Shown: positions 14,019 to 25,053 of the stretch, piece after piece
Layout: the number at the start of each line of letters is the position of its first letter
How positions within the stretch are numbered: position 1 is the stretch's first letter
Origin: Chrysomallon squamiferum
Lineage: Eukaryota; Mollusca; Gastropoda; Neomphalida; Peltospiridae
DNA length: 64,000 bases
NCBI GenBank assembly: GCA_012295275.1
Contig: CM022665.1
Coordinates: 18,950,650-19,014,649 of the forward strand
Reading direction: 5' to 3'
The notes under the pieces: model-generated
Seen by the model: only the letters and a program-made list of their open reading frames with translations
Told to the model about the DNA's origin: nothing
The model's database searches: none
Program-made: the position numbers and the translations under genes

Positions 14019-16441
14019 GATCATGAAAATGTTATATTAAAAATATTAATGACTGCAAAACGTCTCCAAACCGTCGCTATTAAAACATCCGAATGTCAGG
14101 TGTATGTAAAAAAAAAAAAAAAGAAATTTCGTTACCATGTAATCTTTGTAACTCTGAGTAATGCGGAGAAACTTTTATTCTGTTTTCAAAATTTACCAAC
14201 GACTGTTTTAACATTTTAAATTTCCACGATAATGTTATTCCTGTGATCAGTATTTGATTTTTAATTTCATTTCTTTCTATTTTATTTGTCTAGGTTTTTT
14301 TTTTTAGTAATAATATATAGTTTTATTAATACTATTTATTTATTTAATTATTTACGGAATCAGTTTTACATAGAAACACTGCACACATACAAAACTATAA
14401 CGTACTCAAGTTTGATTTATGTAAAGGTCAAGAACGTTCAGTGTTTTAGAAGTTTTTGACTTCAGTGACAAAAAGTGAAAAAAGAAAAGAAAAAAGAACG
14501 AAGAAAATGTTTGACACATAGGTAAAACAGATTTATAGACAAACAGATAAATATTTAAACCGTAGAAATCATTTAATATAAGCTGTGTCTGTGAATTAAA
14601 AACTTAGAAATAGTTGTTTCTGTAACTATACCTAAATATATTTAGTAATAACGATTTTTATAGATCTTTAAATGCAAATGGTGTAAGAAATAATTCAACG
14701 ATATTTTCTGTGAGCTTTTATGGTAGACATTTGATAAACTGGTTTTGATGCACGATCTGAAAAAGGAATGATCAAATTCAGCTTGCTAAAAATAATTTAT
14801 TTACCCGATTCTAAATGATATATAATTTTCTGCGTATTCATGCATGTACAGTGTTTGCTTGCTACATGTGACTGGTATATAACCTGTTCTGTGAAAATCA
14901 CCTAAATGAACTATTACCAGCACCTACTATAAAAATGTATTTCGTTTATTCCTAAATATAACATAGCTGCTGTTCTATTACGATTTTGCCATAAATGCAT
15001 AGACTCCACGCATCTGTATCTTAACATAGTCACAGCGCTGTCCAGTTTTATAATAAAATGGCGTGACGCCATCATTTATGCGGACACACACACACAATCA
15101 CACCTGCACGCACAGACACACACAGACCGGTGTAGTAGAATATTTACGTAGTTACATATACATATGTATGTAGATGTGCATTCGAGTGTTGTATGTACGC
15201 GACCCTATGCCTGCACATATGTATACATCTATATCTGTACGTTAATGACCCATCTGTCGAAATTTCAGGACGATCTGATTATGGTCCTTAAGAATGGGAA
15301 CACTGTGAACAGTCGGCATAAAGGAAACTGTAGATTATTTCTCACCAGACTACGATCACATCCGGGTGTTTACTGCAGCAGAAATCGAACACAAGATGAC
15401 ACGCAGGTATCTCGTGACAATTAATCTCAGAGATGTCGTCATCCTTCAGGTCAGTGCACGACCAGTTATTTCTTGTTCTGTGTAACTTCAGCTTAGTACT
15501 CTACGTTGCCACATCCAGCCGACTCATGTCACCGACAAATTATAATCTTTTCTGTCCTTATACAACCACATACTCAATACTCGAGTCAGAAATTCATCTA
15601 AGTCTTAAGACTTTTATAAAAGAGATATTTAAGTTTGAATCTCGTTGGGAAAAGATTCTATTCGCTGATTGGCTCTATTTTTGCGGACTTCTAAAAAACG
15701 CTTGAACGTTTTCGGCCACTTGATATATATATATACAGAGAATCTGCTCTAAAATGAAAAACATTGGTACCGAATCAGTTGTTCGGTTTATTAAGATATA
15801 GGATATGGAAATAAAATGTTTTTAATTTAATTTTGAAATTTACAGCAGCTAATTCGGAATTATTAATTTGGCTGAATGAAAACTGTGGGATAGAAACAAC
15901 TAAAATAATGGCTGCTTGATGGTGGCTTATATAAACTCATTAGGTAGGAAGAGCAACACTTTTTTTGGAAGAGATTCTAATCTCCTTTCTAATGAACGGA
16001 GTACACATGTTTATTTCTGATACAAACATAAGTTCTTTAAATGACAAAAGCTGTTCAAAGGATAATCAAACAGCTATGAGGCGATCAATCACAACAACCA
16101 AGAAACGCTGCATTGAGCATGCGTGTGTCAGTTTTTTCAGAACCTAGGACAACTAATTTATATAGTTTAGACAGTCAACATATGTTGCATGTTTCTGACT
16201 GTCAGAAGTACAATTTGTATTAAATAAACACAACAGGACTGGGCAGTGTGTTTGGTATTGAGAGTACAGGGTTTTCTGTTTTCAGGGATTATTTTCACTA
16301 CTTAAAGCTCTGTACCTCATAGGACCAGGAAGTAAGCTGGGTTCTGAAGGGGAATTCGGTTTACAGAGGGTTCGGTTTAGCAGAGTTTATTCAAATCATG
16401 ATGATAATGATGATGATGAAGATGATGATAATAATAATAAT

Positions 16442-16476
<35 letters not shown>

Positions 16477-16618
16477 TGATAATAAACTGAACAGAAAGCA
16501 CCTCATCCGTATCGCATAGTAATTAACAGATAAGAATTAAAAACAAAACTGAAAAACGAACAACTCAATTTATTAAATTGAAAATTATTTTGACTTCATT
16601 TCATAAACGATACGGCTC

Positions 16619-17387
16619 TTAAGAATCTTGGCTTTGATCTGACTGATACATTATTGGTGTCCTCGGCCATATTGGTGACGTTGGCCACATTCTACCACCA
16701 CAGCGTCTCTGACACTGTCTCCATGAGTAGAAGTTGTTTCGGTTTCCTCCGCACCCTCCGTATATGAATCTTTGGCACCGCCCTGTAAATCTGTTGTAGA
16801 AATAACGTCTAAAGGAGCCGAAACACGGTCCAGGGTTCACAGGTAGAAAGCATCCTGTAAAATCAGGAAAAAAATCTGTAATTCTGAACAGTTGAAACAT
16901 AACAAAACTAGGAGAAACTTTATAATAAATAATGAACTAATGTAATTAATGTAAACGGTCTTTACGTCAGTATCCATCGCGTTACAAATGGAGCCTGAAT
17001 TAATGTTGAATATTACATTAAAACACCTTTCATTCGTTTACTAATTCTCTGAATTCATGATGCATAATATTAAAAGACTTGATATATCAATATCACTCAG
17101 TTGATAATATAGAAAGTTTTTATTAATCGAGTGATATAAAATTATCAAAATAAGCTCCGGAGCTTTGTCCAAAGTATAAAAGGTAACAGCTTCTAATACT
17201 GAATTTATACACAAAAGGTTTGTGTTATACACAAGTGAGTAGGATAACATACTTGATCTAATGGTAATTGGGACACAGACTCCTCGAAATCTTCTTTGCA
17301 CACATCTCAATCCTGGTCCGCAGTTCATGTTCTTAAAACGATAATGTTTGTTGTATATTCAGTTAAACAGTATAAACGAAGACATAG

Positions 17388-17456
<69 letters not shown>

Positions 17457-18069
17457 TGTTGGAAAGAATCGAGATAACACTTGTACAGCGTGTGTTTTGT
17501 TGATATAATTTATCGTTGTAATTACAATGACGTTAAACAAAGCATTTAAAAAAAAAAAAAAAAAGGGAATTAGAGATACAGTTATATACTGAATTAAAAA
17601 ATGATAACTTACCCAACATGGATTCCAGACGCCACCAACTAAAAATAAGATACACGCATAAGTTGTGATATTTATAAATACATTCATATTTATTAAAATT
17701 ATATTTATAGTGGGAATCCTATTATAATGCCATTTTAGAAAATGTCTTACTTATATACAATCAACTATATACATGACGATAATGATCAGATAGGTCAACA
17801 AACACTACTTATTTTTAATTATTATTAATTTTTTTACATCTTTTTTATTTTATTTGATCATGTTAAATAAAAATAAAACACTTAAAGAATAAGAAGATAA
17901 TAGGATACATTGAAGCTCTTTGTAAATAATGTTCTATGAGTCTGCAGTATTTTCTAATAAAAAACAACTAAAACACGCTGGTGTGTAAGACTGACTTACT
18001 CTGCGCATTGCTCTCAGTGTACAGGACAGCCAGAGAAACAGCAAACAAAAGAAGAATGGCGAATTTCAT
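16619..18069 (-). CDS. Secreted 4-Cys module plus Kunitz domain protein, copy C
   Basis: The coding exons read on the minus strand are 18069-18000, 17638-17613, 17331-17253 and 16854-16619, giving 136 residues with the same exon lengths as A and B. The signal exon differs from A only by a silent AAG to AAA change in codon 2. The acceptor in front of it (ctgttacag, at about 18083) shows there must be an upstream non-coding exon. For this copy that exon can be proposed at 19134-19160 by comparison with the plus-strand paralogue at 23826. Intron 3 is altered (a longer T run before the Kunitz exon acceptor), but the splice site itself is intact. Function as for copy A: secreted protein with a likely protease-inhibitor fold, partners unknown. 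Confidence 0.85.
17391..17452. repeat. (GA)n microsatellite in intron 2 of gene C
   Basis: About 62 bp of GA at the same place as in genes A and B, the shortest of the three. Confidence 0.95.
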
Positions 18070-19133
18070 CTTTGTAATAATCCTGTAACAGAAATTTATA
18101 CACTCAGTTATACATACAGATATGCACAGTCCTATGACTACATACATATATATATATATATATACAATAACAGACACACTAAAATGAAAGAAATGTTACT
18201 TACAGTAGAATCAGCAGTAGCTGCTACTAGAGACTAATGAAGCTAATTTTAAAACGTCTTACTTATATAGAAAAGAAAAACAATTTTAAATGGTCACTGT
18301 GATATTTTTCTTTTCTGTCCTCCAGGTGAACGGTCATCTCAGGTGACCAGTTGGTCAAATATGACATGGCACGCGCTCCTGTCAGATTTATAGCTATGTG
18401 AAATTCTATCGTTATTAACACTATTTGCTCAAATTTGTTTTCTCCTATTGCCATATGCTTATATAAAATTGGCATTTGTTTTTAAATAATCATTACATAT
18501 ATTATAATATCTTATGCTTCGAAAAGAAATAGAAATTGTGTGTTATAATTATTTTCTTATTTTTTACTCATATAATAATGATACAAATGTTTATTTATTT
18601 ATTTATTCATTCATTCATTTATTCATTCCTCTATTTATTTAATTATTTTATATATAAACAATATTTAAGAAAAAGCAATTTTATATTTTATCTTTATATA
18701 TATTTTCAGTAGTAAATTAGGGAAAGTTTTGAAAACGATCACTCGTGAAAAAAACTGTAGTCACATCCATGTCCGTCATATTTGTCATTGTGATTCATTT
18801 AACATGTTGAGGTTTAACTGGACATTCCTCCTTAATATCATATTTCATAAAACTGTTCGACAGTTTCATGTGTAGCTGTCTGCGGTTATCTTAGCGTTTT
18901 CATCACTTTTACTTTAAGAAATCGTAAAGACCATTTTACTGTCTATATTTTAGTTTCAATTTTTATGGTGTTTTCAATGATAATATAGAATTTTATATTT
19001 GTATGTACAGAGACTATGAAATAAGAAACATTTACTAATACTGCAAATAAAGTATAATAGATTAAGAATTGTTCAGTACGTTTAAATATATATATATATA
19101 TATTAAATTAACTTGCTTAGTAATGCATCTTAC

Positions 19134-19190
19134 CTGAAGAAGTCGCTTTTGTAATGACATACAAGGAAAAACCTACTGTCTTAAATACAA
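19134..19190 (-). promoter_or_regulatory. Putative TATA box and 5' UTR exon of gene C
   Basis: On the minus strand the order is TTGTATTTAAG (19190-19180), about 45 bp of sequence, then CTTCAG followed by the donor gtaagatg (donor at 19133). The block matches the region in front of the plus-strand paralogue (TATTTAAG at 23025-23032, donor gtaagt at 23078) and lies the right side of the signal exon. A TATA-driven start and a spliced leader exon are inferred. I cannot find the same block in units A and B. Confidence 0.5.
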
Positions 19191-19700
19191 TATTTTTGAA
19201 AGGTTTAGGCAATATACAGATTTCTGTCATCTTCTGTCATACTAAAAGCTAACTCTGATAATCTGATTAGGGTAAGAAACGTACGCCAGTTCGATTTATG
19301 TAAAGGTCAAGAACGTTCAGTGTGCTAGAAGTGTTTGGCTTGAATATCTAAAAAAAAAAAAAAAAAAAAATGAATTTCTTGGAATAAAACAAACAAATAT
19401 TTGCGACAAAGTGACAGGAAGACCGGGGTCGAAGTGTATACCAAGGGATAAGAAAAGAGAAACATTCAGAGAGGGAAAGGGTGGTGGAAGGAGATAGAAA
19501 GAAAAAGTAACAGAGATATTGAAAATAAGAGAGACAGAAGAGAAATAAAATGAAACCAGATGGTATGGATAAGTAAGAGAAAGTTAGAATGGATTGAGAG
19601 AAAAAAAAGTGAAAAAGAGATGTAAAAAAAAAAAAATAGAAGAAAAATAAGAGGAAAAAGAGAGACCAAGTGAAAAAGTCACAAAGAAGAAACGTTTTTT
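19134..19700. repeat. Left arm of second inverted repeat, with long polypurine tract
   Basis: Reverse-complement similarity to about 22475-23090. Shared anchors are tcaagaacgttcagtgtg, aaatatttgcgacaaagtg and gtgaaaaagtcacaaagaag with their complements. The arms have diverged and vary in length. About 240 bp (19440-19680) is almost all A and G. Confidence 0.75.
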
Positions 19701-20714
19701 TTTTTTTTTTTTTTTTTTTAAAACCCATATAAACCGATATAGAGGACGGCACAATCAACAAATATTTAACTAAATTAAACTAAATTAATAGATACGAATT
19801 AATAAAGCTGGTAGTACTGAGTTAGAATTTTATCAGTAATACTCTTACTATTTCCACAAATTAACATTTTAGACTAGAAATTTTAACCGTTTTTTTCTAA
19901 TTTCACAATAAGATGACGAAATGCTCATATCAAAATATACACAAGTGTTCGGGTATTAATATATCTATGTGTATATATGTTTGCAGATATGTATGTGTGT
20001 ATCATATTTATTTATTTATTTATTTATTATTTTTATGTATGTGAATGTGTGTATAAATATATGATACATGAATGCGTAAAACGTGTATAACCGATGCGGG
20101 CACAATACAAGACACTTTCATCTGTACTGCGCTGCCTACAGGATTGCTACTCTCCTAGGCTGGCTTGAAAGAACGAAGCTTGTTCGCAAATACTGCGTTC
20201 CAGTAATCTTATACTGGCTTTATAAGACGTTTGAAATCATTATAAGTTACACTAACATTAGCGTGTGGCAAATCAACAGATTTGTAGTTAAAACAAATAA
20301 TGTCCTTATTGATAAAAACACAGACTTCACATATATGTTACCAAACACCGGATCATGTGCAGGATGTTTTTGTACTGACTCTAAGTTGGTAGCATTTTTA
20401 CACATCTAGGACCCAGCCTGGATTCGTTGCATCAACATACAAGCTCTCTTCAGATGAAGTCTTAAATGCTACAAGACAAAGTCTAAGACACTGGTTGTGT
20501 ATATGATCTAGCATCTGTAAGTAAGACTTTCGAACTGACCTGTACACAATGCATTCATACAATCCATTTTAGATCTGATCAAACACCTCTAAAGTCGGAG
20601 TATGAAATTTTGGTAAATGTATTTAATATCACGGATTTTCCGTCAGATGACAAAAAAAAATCGAAACTTCTGTGTGGACCCTTTTCACCGAGTCCCATTC
20701 AAAGATGATCGATA

Positions 20715-20782
<68 letters not shown>

Positions 20783-21219
20783 CATCTAACCATGCCCTCA
20801 CTCGCTGCGGATAACCACCAGTCAGCCATGTCAGAGATACATGTTTGATATATTCAGACAATATATATGGAATCACCCAACTGACCTTAGCCAGCACTCC
20901 GAGAGCAGCAGACACAAATTAATAACACAGTGTTTGTTCTTAACAATAAACAAAACAATGGTCGTTTGCTCTTGAGCTTGGCATGTCCAGGTCGGGCCGA
21001 ACTTGACCTCCGATATAAATGAACTCTACGCCAAAGTGGTGTACTGCAATGTACTCGGTTGCAGAAATAAACTAGGACTCAGTTACAAGGATTCCTTCAT
21101 CTGCTTCTCGGGTCACATCTTACGGCAAACAAGGCGCCTTGGATAATTTGTTCAGTTACTAGCCATTTTAAGAATGTTCATCACTGCCTCCTCGCGGAGT
21201 GCATGTGTGTGTATGTGTT

Positions 21220-21267
<48 letters not shown>

Positions 21268-22474
21268 ATTGTGTGAATGTGTCTGGATATTGTTCGTGCT
21301 ACAGTAATTATTTTGCCTAATTCAGATGTGTAGATTTTTTTTTTTTTTTTTTAAATTATTGTCTGTATGCTTCTCGTCCATAATTTAAAGTTCCAAAATT
21401 TAGTTGCGACGCTAGCAAAGTAATTAATTAAAAAAAAAAAAAGAAAAAAAAAAGAAAATATCCTAATTCTGTATTTTACTTGCTTCTCTAACTGTAGATC
21501 ACTGCGACTCTGGTCAGTTGTAAGTTCAACAAACTGATCTTGTCATATTAAAGCAATACAGTCACAATCAGTCAAATGTGTCCTTCACTTTCAACAATAA
21601 AACAAATATAAGATTAAAAATGTATTCATATTTATTAGAACTACAGTGAATTCTATTAAATGATGTACTGATTTTTTAAATTATTTTTCTTGTTGATCAT
21701 TCGAAAAGTTACGCAATTTTTTTTATGCCGTTTTTTTTTTTTTTTTTTTTTTTTTCTTTTGCACATTGCGTTGTTGTTCAAGTTTATCATTGTAAAACAA
21801 TTATTCGGATTATTCAATTATTCAGATAAAGATAATAACCTCAGAAATGTATAACAGGAATACACAGTTGTCTCTTTTTCTATAACGTAGTTACATTAAG
21901 CACCTTTTCGGTGCACATTGCTATTTATTTATTTAGTTATTTGACTATTTACTTATCTAGTTGTTTATTTTATTCTTTCATTTATTCGTATTTTCATTCT
22001 TTCTTTCTTTCATTTATTCATAAGGCTCTGGGATTCATTTTGGATTTGTGTCCTTATTCAACCTTGTTTTTCTTACAGCAAACAAACTATACCTGCGTAT
22101 AGATACATACATACATACATATATAAAATATTTAGAAATAGGGCAAGTAAGCTGTCCTTTGGGATAATTTCTTTTGCAACTAGTGCACTACCACCCGTTA
22201 ATAAAAGATATACCGTAAAAGTTCAGAAAATATATTATTCATTATCTGGTACACAAGCTGCTTATAATTGCTTTACAAATATCGTTATTTAATTATTTAT
22301 TTAACTATTTATTTATGTATCTATTTATTTAAATTATTATTAAATATGTTTAGGTATAGTTATGCAAATTGCTATTCATAGGTTTTCTAATTCAGATACA
22401 CAGTTTGTTGAAATGTTTTCTCACTTTTAACTGTATAGCATTTGTCTATCTGCTTAGAAATCTATTTGTTAAAA
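19701..22474. other. Spacer between the second inverted repeat arms
   Basis: About 2.8 kb without a supportable gene. It holds (ATT)n at 20716-20778, (GT)n at 21223-21265, and poly-T and poly-A runs near 19692, 21336, 21430 and 21729. A 108-codon ORF at 20083-20409 shows no recognisable motif. The less AT-rich block 20800-21150 could be an LTR-like remnant. Confidence 0.5.
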
Positions 22475-23090
22475 ATAAACCTTCTTTGTGACTTTTTCAC
22501 CTCATCTCTTTTTTTCTTCTTTCTTTTTACATGTGTTTTCTTTTTCTCCCATTCCCATATCTTTCTCTCTCTCTCGTTCTCTCTTCCAAGTTTTCCCTCA
22601 GTTTCTTTTCTCTCTCTCTCTCCCAAGTTTTCCCTCTCTTACTGTTTCTTTCTATCTCTCCCAAATTTTCCCTCTCTTACTGTTTCTTTCTCTCTCTCTC
22701 CCAAGTTTCCACCCTCTGACTGATTCTACCTTTTTCTCTGTTTTCTACTTCGCATGCCATTCCATCCGCTTACTTTCCTGTCACTTTGTCGCAAATATTT
22801 GTGTGTTTAATTCCAAGATTTTCAACTTTTTTAGATATTCAAGCCAAACCCTTCTAGCACACTGAACGTTCTTGACCTTTACATAAATCGAACTCGCGTA
22901 CGTTCCTTACCCTAATCAGATTATCAGAGTTAGCTTTCAGTCTGACAGAAGATGACGAACAACTGTTGTTAAAATTTGACAGATTTAGAAATCAGTCAAT
23001 TGGCTGAACGTTTCGAAACTTTTGTATTTAAGACAGCAGATTTTGCTTGTATGTCATTACAATACCGACGTCTTGAGGTAAGTTACATTA
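22475..23090. repeat. Right arm of second inverted repeat, with long polypyrimidine tract
   Basis: Partner of 19134-19700. The stretch 22480-22730 is almost all C and T, and the outer end carries the promoter and leader exon of the plus-strand paralogue. Long ORFs rich in Ser, Phe and Leu read from the tract are composition effects. Confidence 0.75.
23025..23077 (+). promoter_or_regulatory. Putative TATA box and 5' UTR exon of the plus-strand 4-Cys gene
   Basis: TATTTAAG at 23025-23032 is followed about 45 bp later by the donor GAG|gtaagt at 23077/23078. The first coding exon has an acceptor (aattgcag) just before gactgacagaaat and ATG, so a leader exon is needed. The block is conserved in mirror image at 19134-19190. 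Confidence 0.5.
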
Positions 23091-23334
23091 CTATAAAGAT
23101 TATATATTTTATATTTTATTTTGTACTTATTTCCAGCATATTTCTGAAAGTTTGATTGGATTTTGTTTTTTAAATAGTAACATACGAAAATGTGAACAAT
23201 ATATTTTATTAAATTTCAGGATTAAAGCAAAAAAAATACCCAAAAACAAATTATTCTCAGCTTAAATTTATATGTAATGAACAAATATTAAGACAAAGAC
23301 ACATGCAAAGATGGATGTACATATTCATTCATTC

Positions 23335-23369
<35 letters not shown>

Positions 23370-23825
23370 GCGCGCACGCACATATACACATACATAACAA
23401 AGCGAGATATCTAGAGACAAGGATATATAAATATAGACTGATAGACAGACATATGGATTATTTTGTCCAATTGATAATAGTTATATATAGTTATGTTAAT
23501 CTCAGTCTATAGTTAGATTCAGTATTTTTATTTTATATAATAACATGACGATGAAAGACGACTAATAAATTTAATAACAATTATCTGCCCTTAAATATTC
23601 TCCATCTATTTGGTCCTAATTTTATATTTTTGTAAAATATCCTGCTCAATCTAAAGCTTAGGACCTCTTATGATTCCGTTTCGCTTTTTATATATCATTA
23701 TCCTGTGTTAACACATACCAAACAGGTTCCGGTGGTTTTTAAAAAATTAGGACCTTGCGACGTCTAAATACGATCACATTACTACTTTTTATTTGTTTTT
23801 AGCTAATTGCAGGACTGACAGAAAT

Positions 23826-24274
23826 ATGAAGACATCAGTTCTTTTATCACTGGCTTTGTGTTCAATCCTGTTAGGAACAGCTAGCTATGTACAAGGTAAA
23901 ACAGACGTCTGTTTCAGCCGACCAAAGAATTTTTCTTATAACGAACCTAATAAAATTATCTGCTAAAAGAATTATTAGCAAGATTTCAAAATCAAATATC
24001 TCCAAAGGACAGAAGTGAAAAATGTAAGAAAATTCAGTTAAAAACAAAGAAAGTACAAAATGCAATAATAATAACAACAACAACAACAACAATAACAAAA
24101 AAAAAAAAAAAAAAAAAAAAAAACGAAGAAGAATGTTTTGTGTATTTATTCTCATAACTTTGTTCGGTTTGAGTTTGTTCAAAAGGCGATGAATACTGAA
24201 AATTTTCGGAAATATTTTACTTCATTTAATATCGAATTTAAGAGTATTCTAAAAACATTAGGACTCAGATATAG

Positions 24275-24354
<80 letters not shown>

Positions 24355-25047
24355 ATTATTTTCAGGCCAAATTGGTTACATGGGAGGCGGTTACATAGGA
24401 GGAGGGTACATGGGTGGCTTTGCTAGGTGGAATCCTTGCTGGGTCAGTAAAAAAAAGAAAAAAAAGTCCACTTTTTAAATAAAACAGTTAATATTTTATG
24501 ACGTGTGTTGGATGAACATTGCACGTACAGTAGCACATGTAAAATTATAGTTTTGTTCGTGTGTGTGTATATGTATTAATGAGTAACTAAGAGAGTAAGT
24601 ATGTATGTGAGTATGTGAAAGGCCTTTGGTGGGTTTTTTTTCAGTTCTTGCAGGTTGCAAGATCAATCCCATTAGTTCGCCGATACACGTTACATCCAGC
24701 ATCTCACGCTTTGGCTATCACAGCCTGTATACATCAAACTGTATATAACAGAAACCTAACACGATAACCGATTAAGTGGAGGCGACATGTTTCAGATCTT
24801 TAAACATCATTATGCAGAAATACATGACTGATACTTAATAATCGTTCATACTGAAATATTTCTGTTTTACTGAAAATCCACGAAGTTAACACAGTTGTTT
24901 TTATTTCAGGGTATTCGCTGTTTACCTGGAAGAATGTGCGTGCCAAGAAGAAGGCGGGGTGTATGCATATGGTTGAGACGTCCTTGGTTTCCTAGACAAC
25001 GCGCCTGGCCAGTGATGTACAACTCTGAAAAAAGTGTAGACACATAA
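23826..25047 (+). CDS. Secreted Gly-rich, cationic 4-Cys peptide; paralogue of the Kunitz genes without the Kunitz domain
   Basis: The coding exons are 23826-23895 (signal peptide MKTSVLLSLALCSILLG.., exactly 70 bp as in the Kunitz genes), 24366-24442 (Gly/Tyr/Met-rich repeats GYMGGGYIGGGYMGG, then RWNPCW) and 24910-25047. They give 94 residues. Junction phases 1 and 0 match the Kunitz genes. The module C-x4-C-x5-C-x7-C is the same, with an arginine run (CVPRRRRGVC) and a Trp/Arg-rich end (WLRRPWFPRQRAWP). The last residues, PVMYNSEKSVDT, align with PIMYQSDQSQDS of the Kunitz genes, so this is the same family with the Kunitz exon absent. An AATAAA follows the stop at 25048. The strongly basic secreted Cys-rich make-up suggests an antimicrobial or matrix peptide; that is inference. 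Confidence 0.8.
24276..24350. repeat. (TA)n microsatellite just before exon 2 of the 4-Cys gene
   Basis: About 75 bp of TA ending about 15 bp before the acceptor ttttcag at 24365, in the usual place of the pyrimidine tract and branch point. Confidence 0.95.
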
Positions 25048-25053
25048 AATAAA

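Larger units (their letters stand above)
14787..19350. repeat. Tandem unit C (incomplete and more diverged at its right end)
   Basis: Third direct copy, holding gene C. Similarity to A and B is high to about 18400, becomes patchy to about 18960, and is last seen in the shared motif gatttatgtaaaggtcaag at about 19298 (also near 8125 and 14416). About 1.3 kb of the A/B upstream region is missing. Unit C instead runs into the second inverted repeat. Confidence 0.75.

Noticed and set aside
20083-20409. 108-codon ORF in the spacer
   Set aside because: No motif, no splice context and no copy elsewhere in the window; may be chance or an old transposon fragment.
22442-22865. Ser/Phe/Leu-rich ORFs
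   Set aside because: Composition of the polypyrimidine arm of the inverted repeat.
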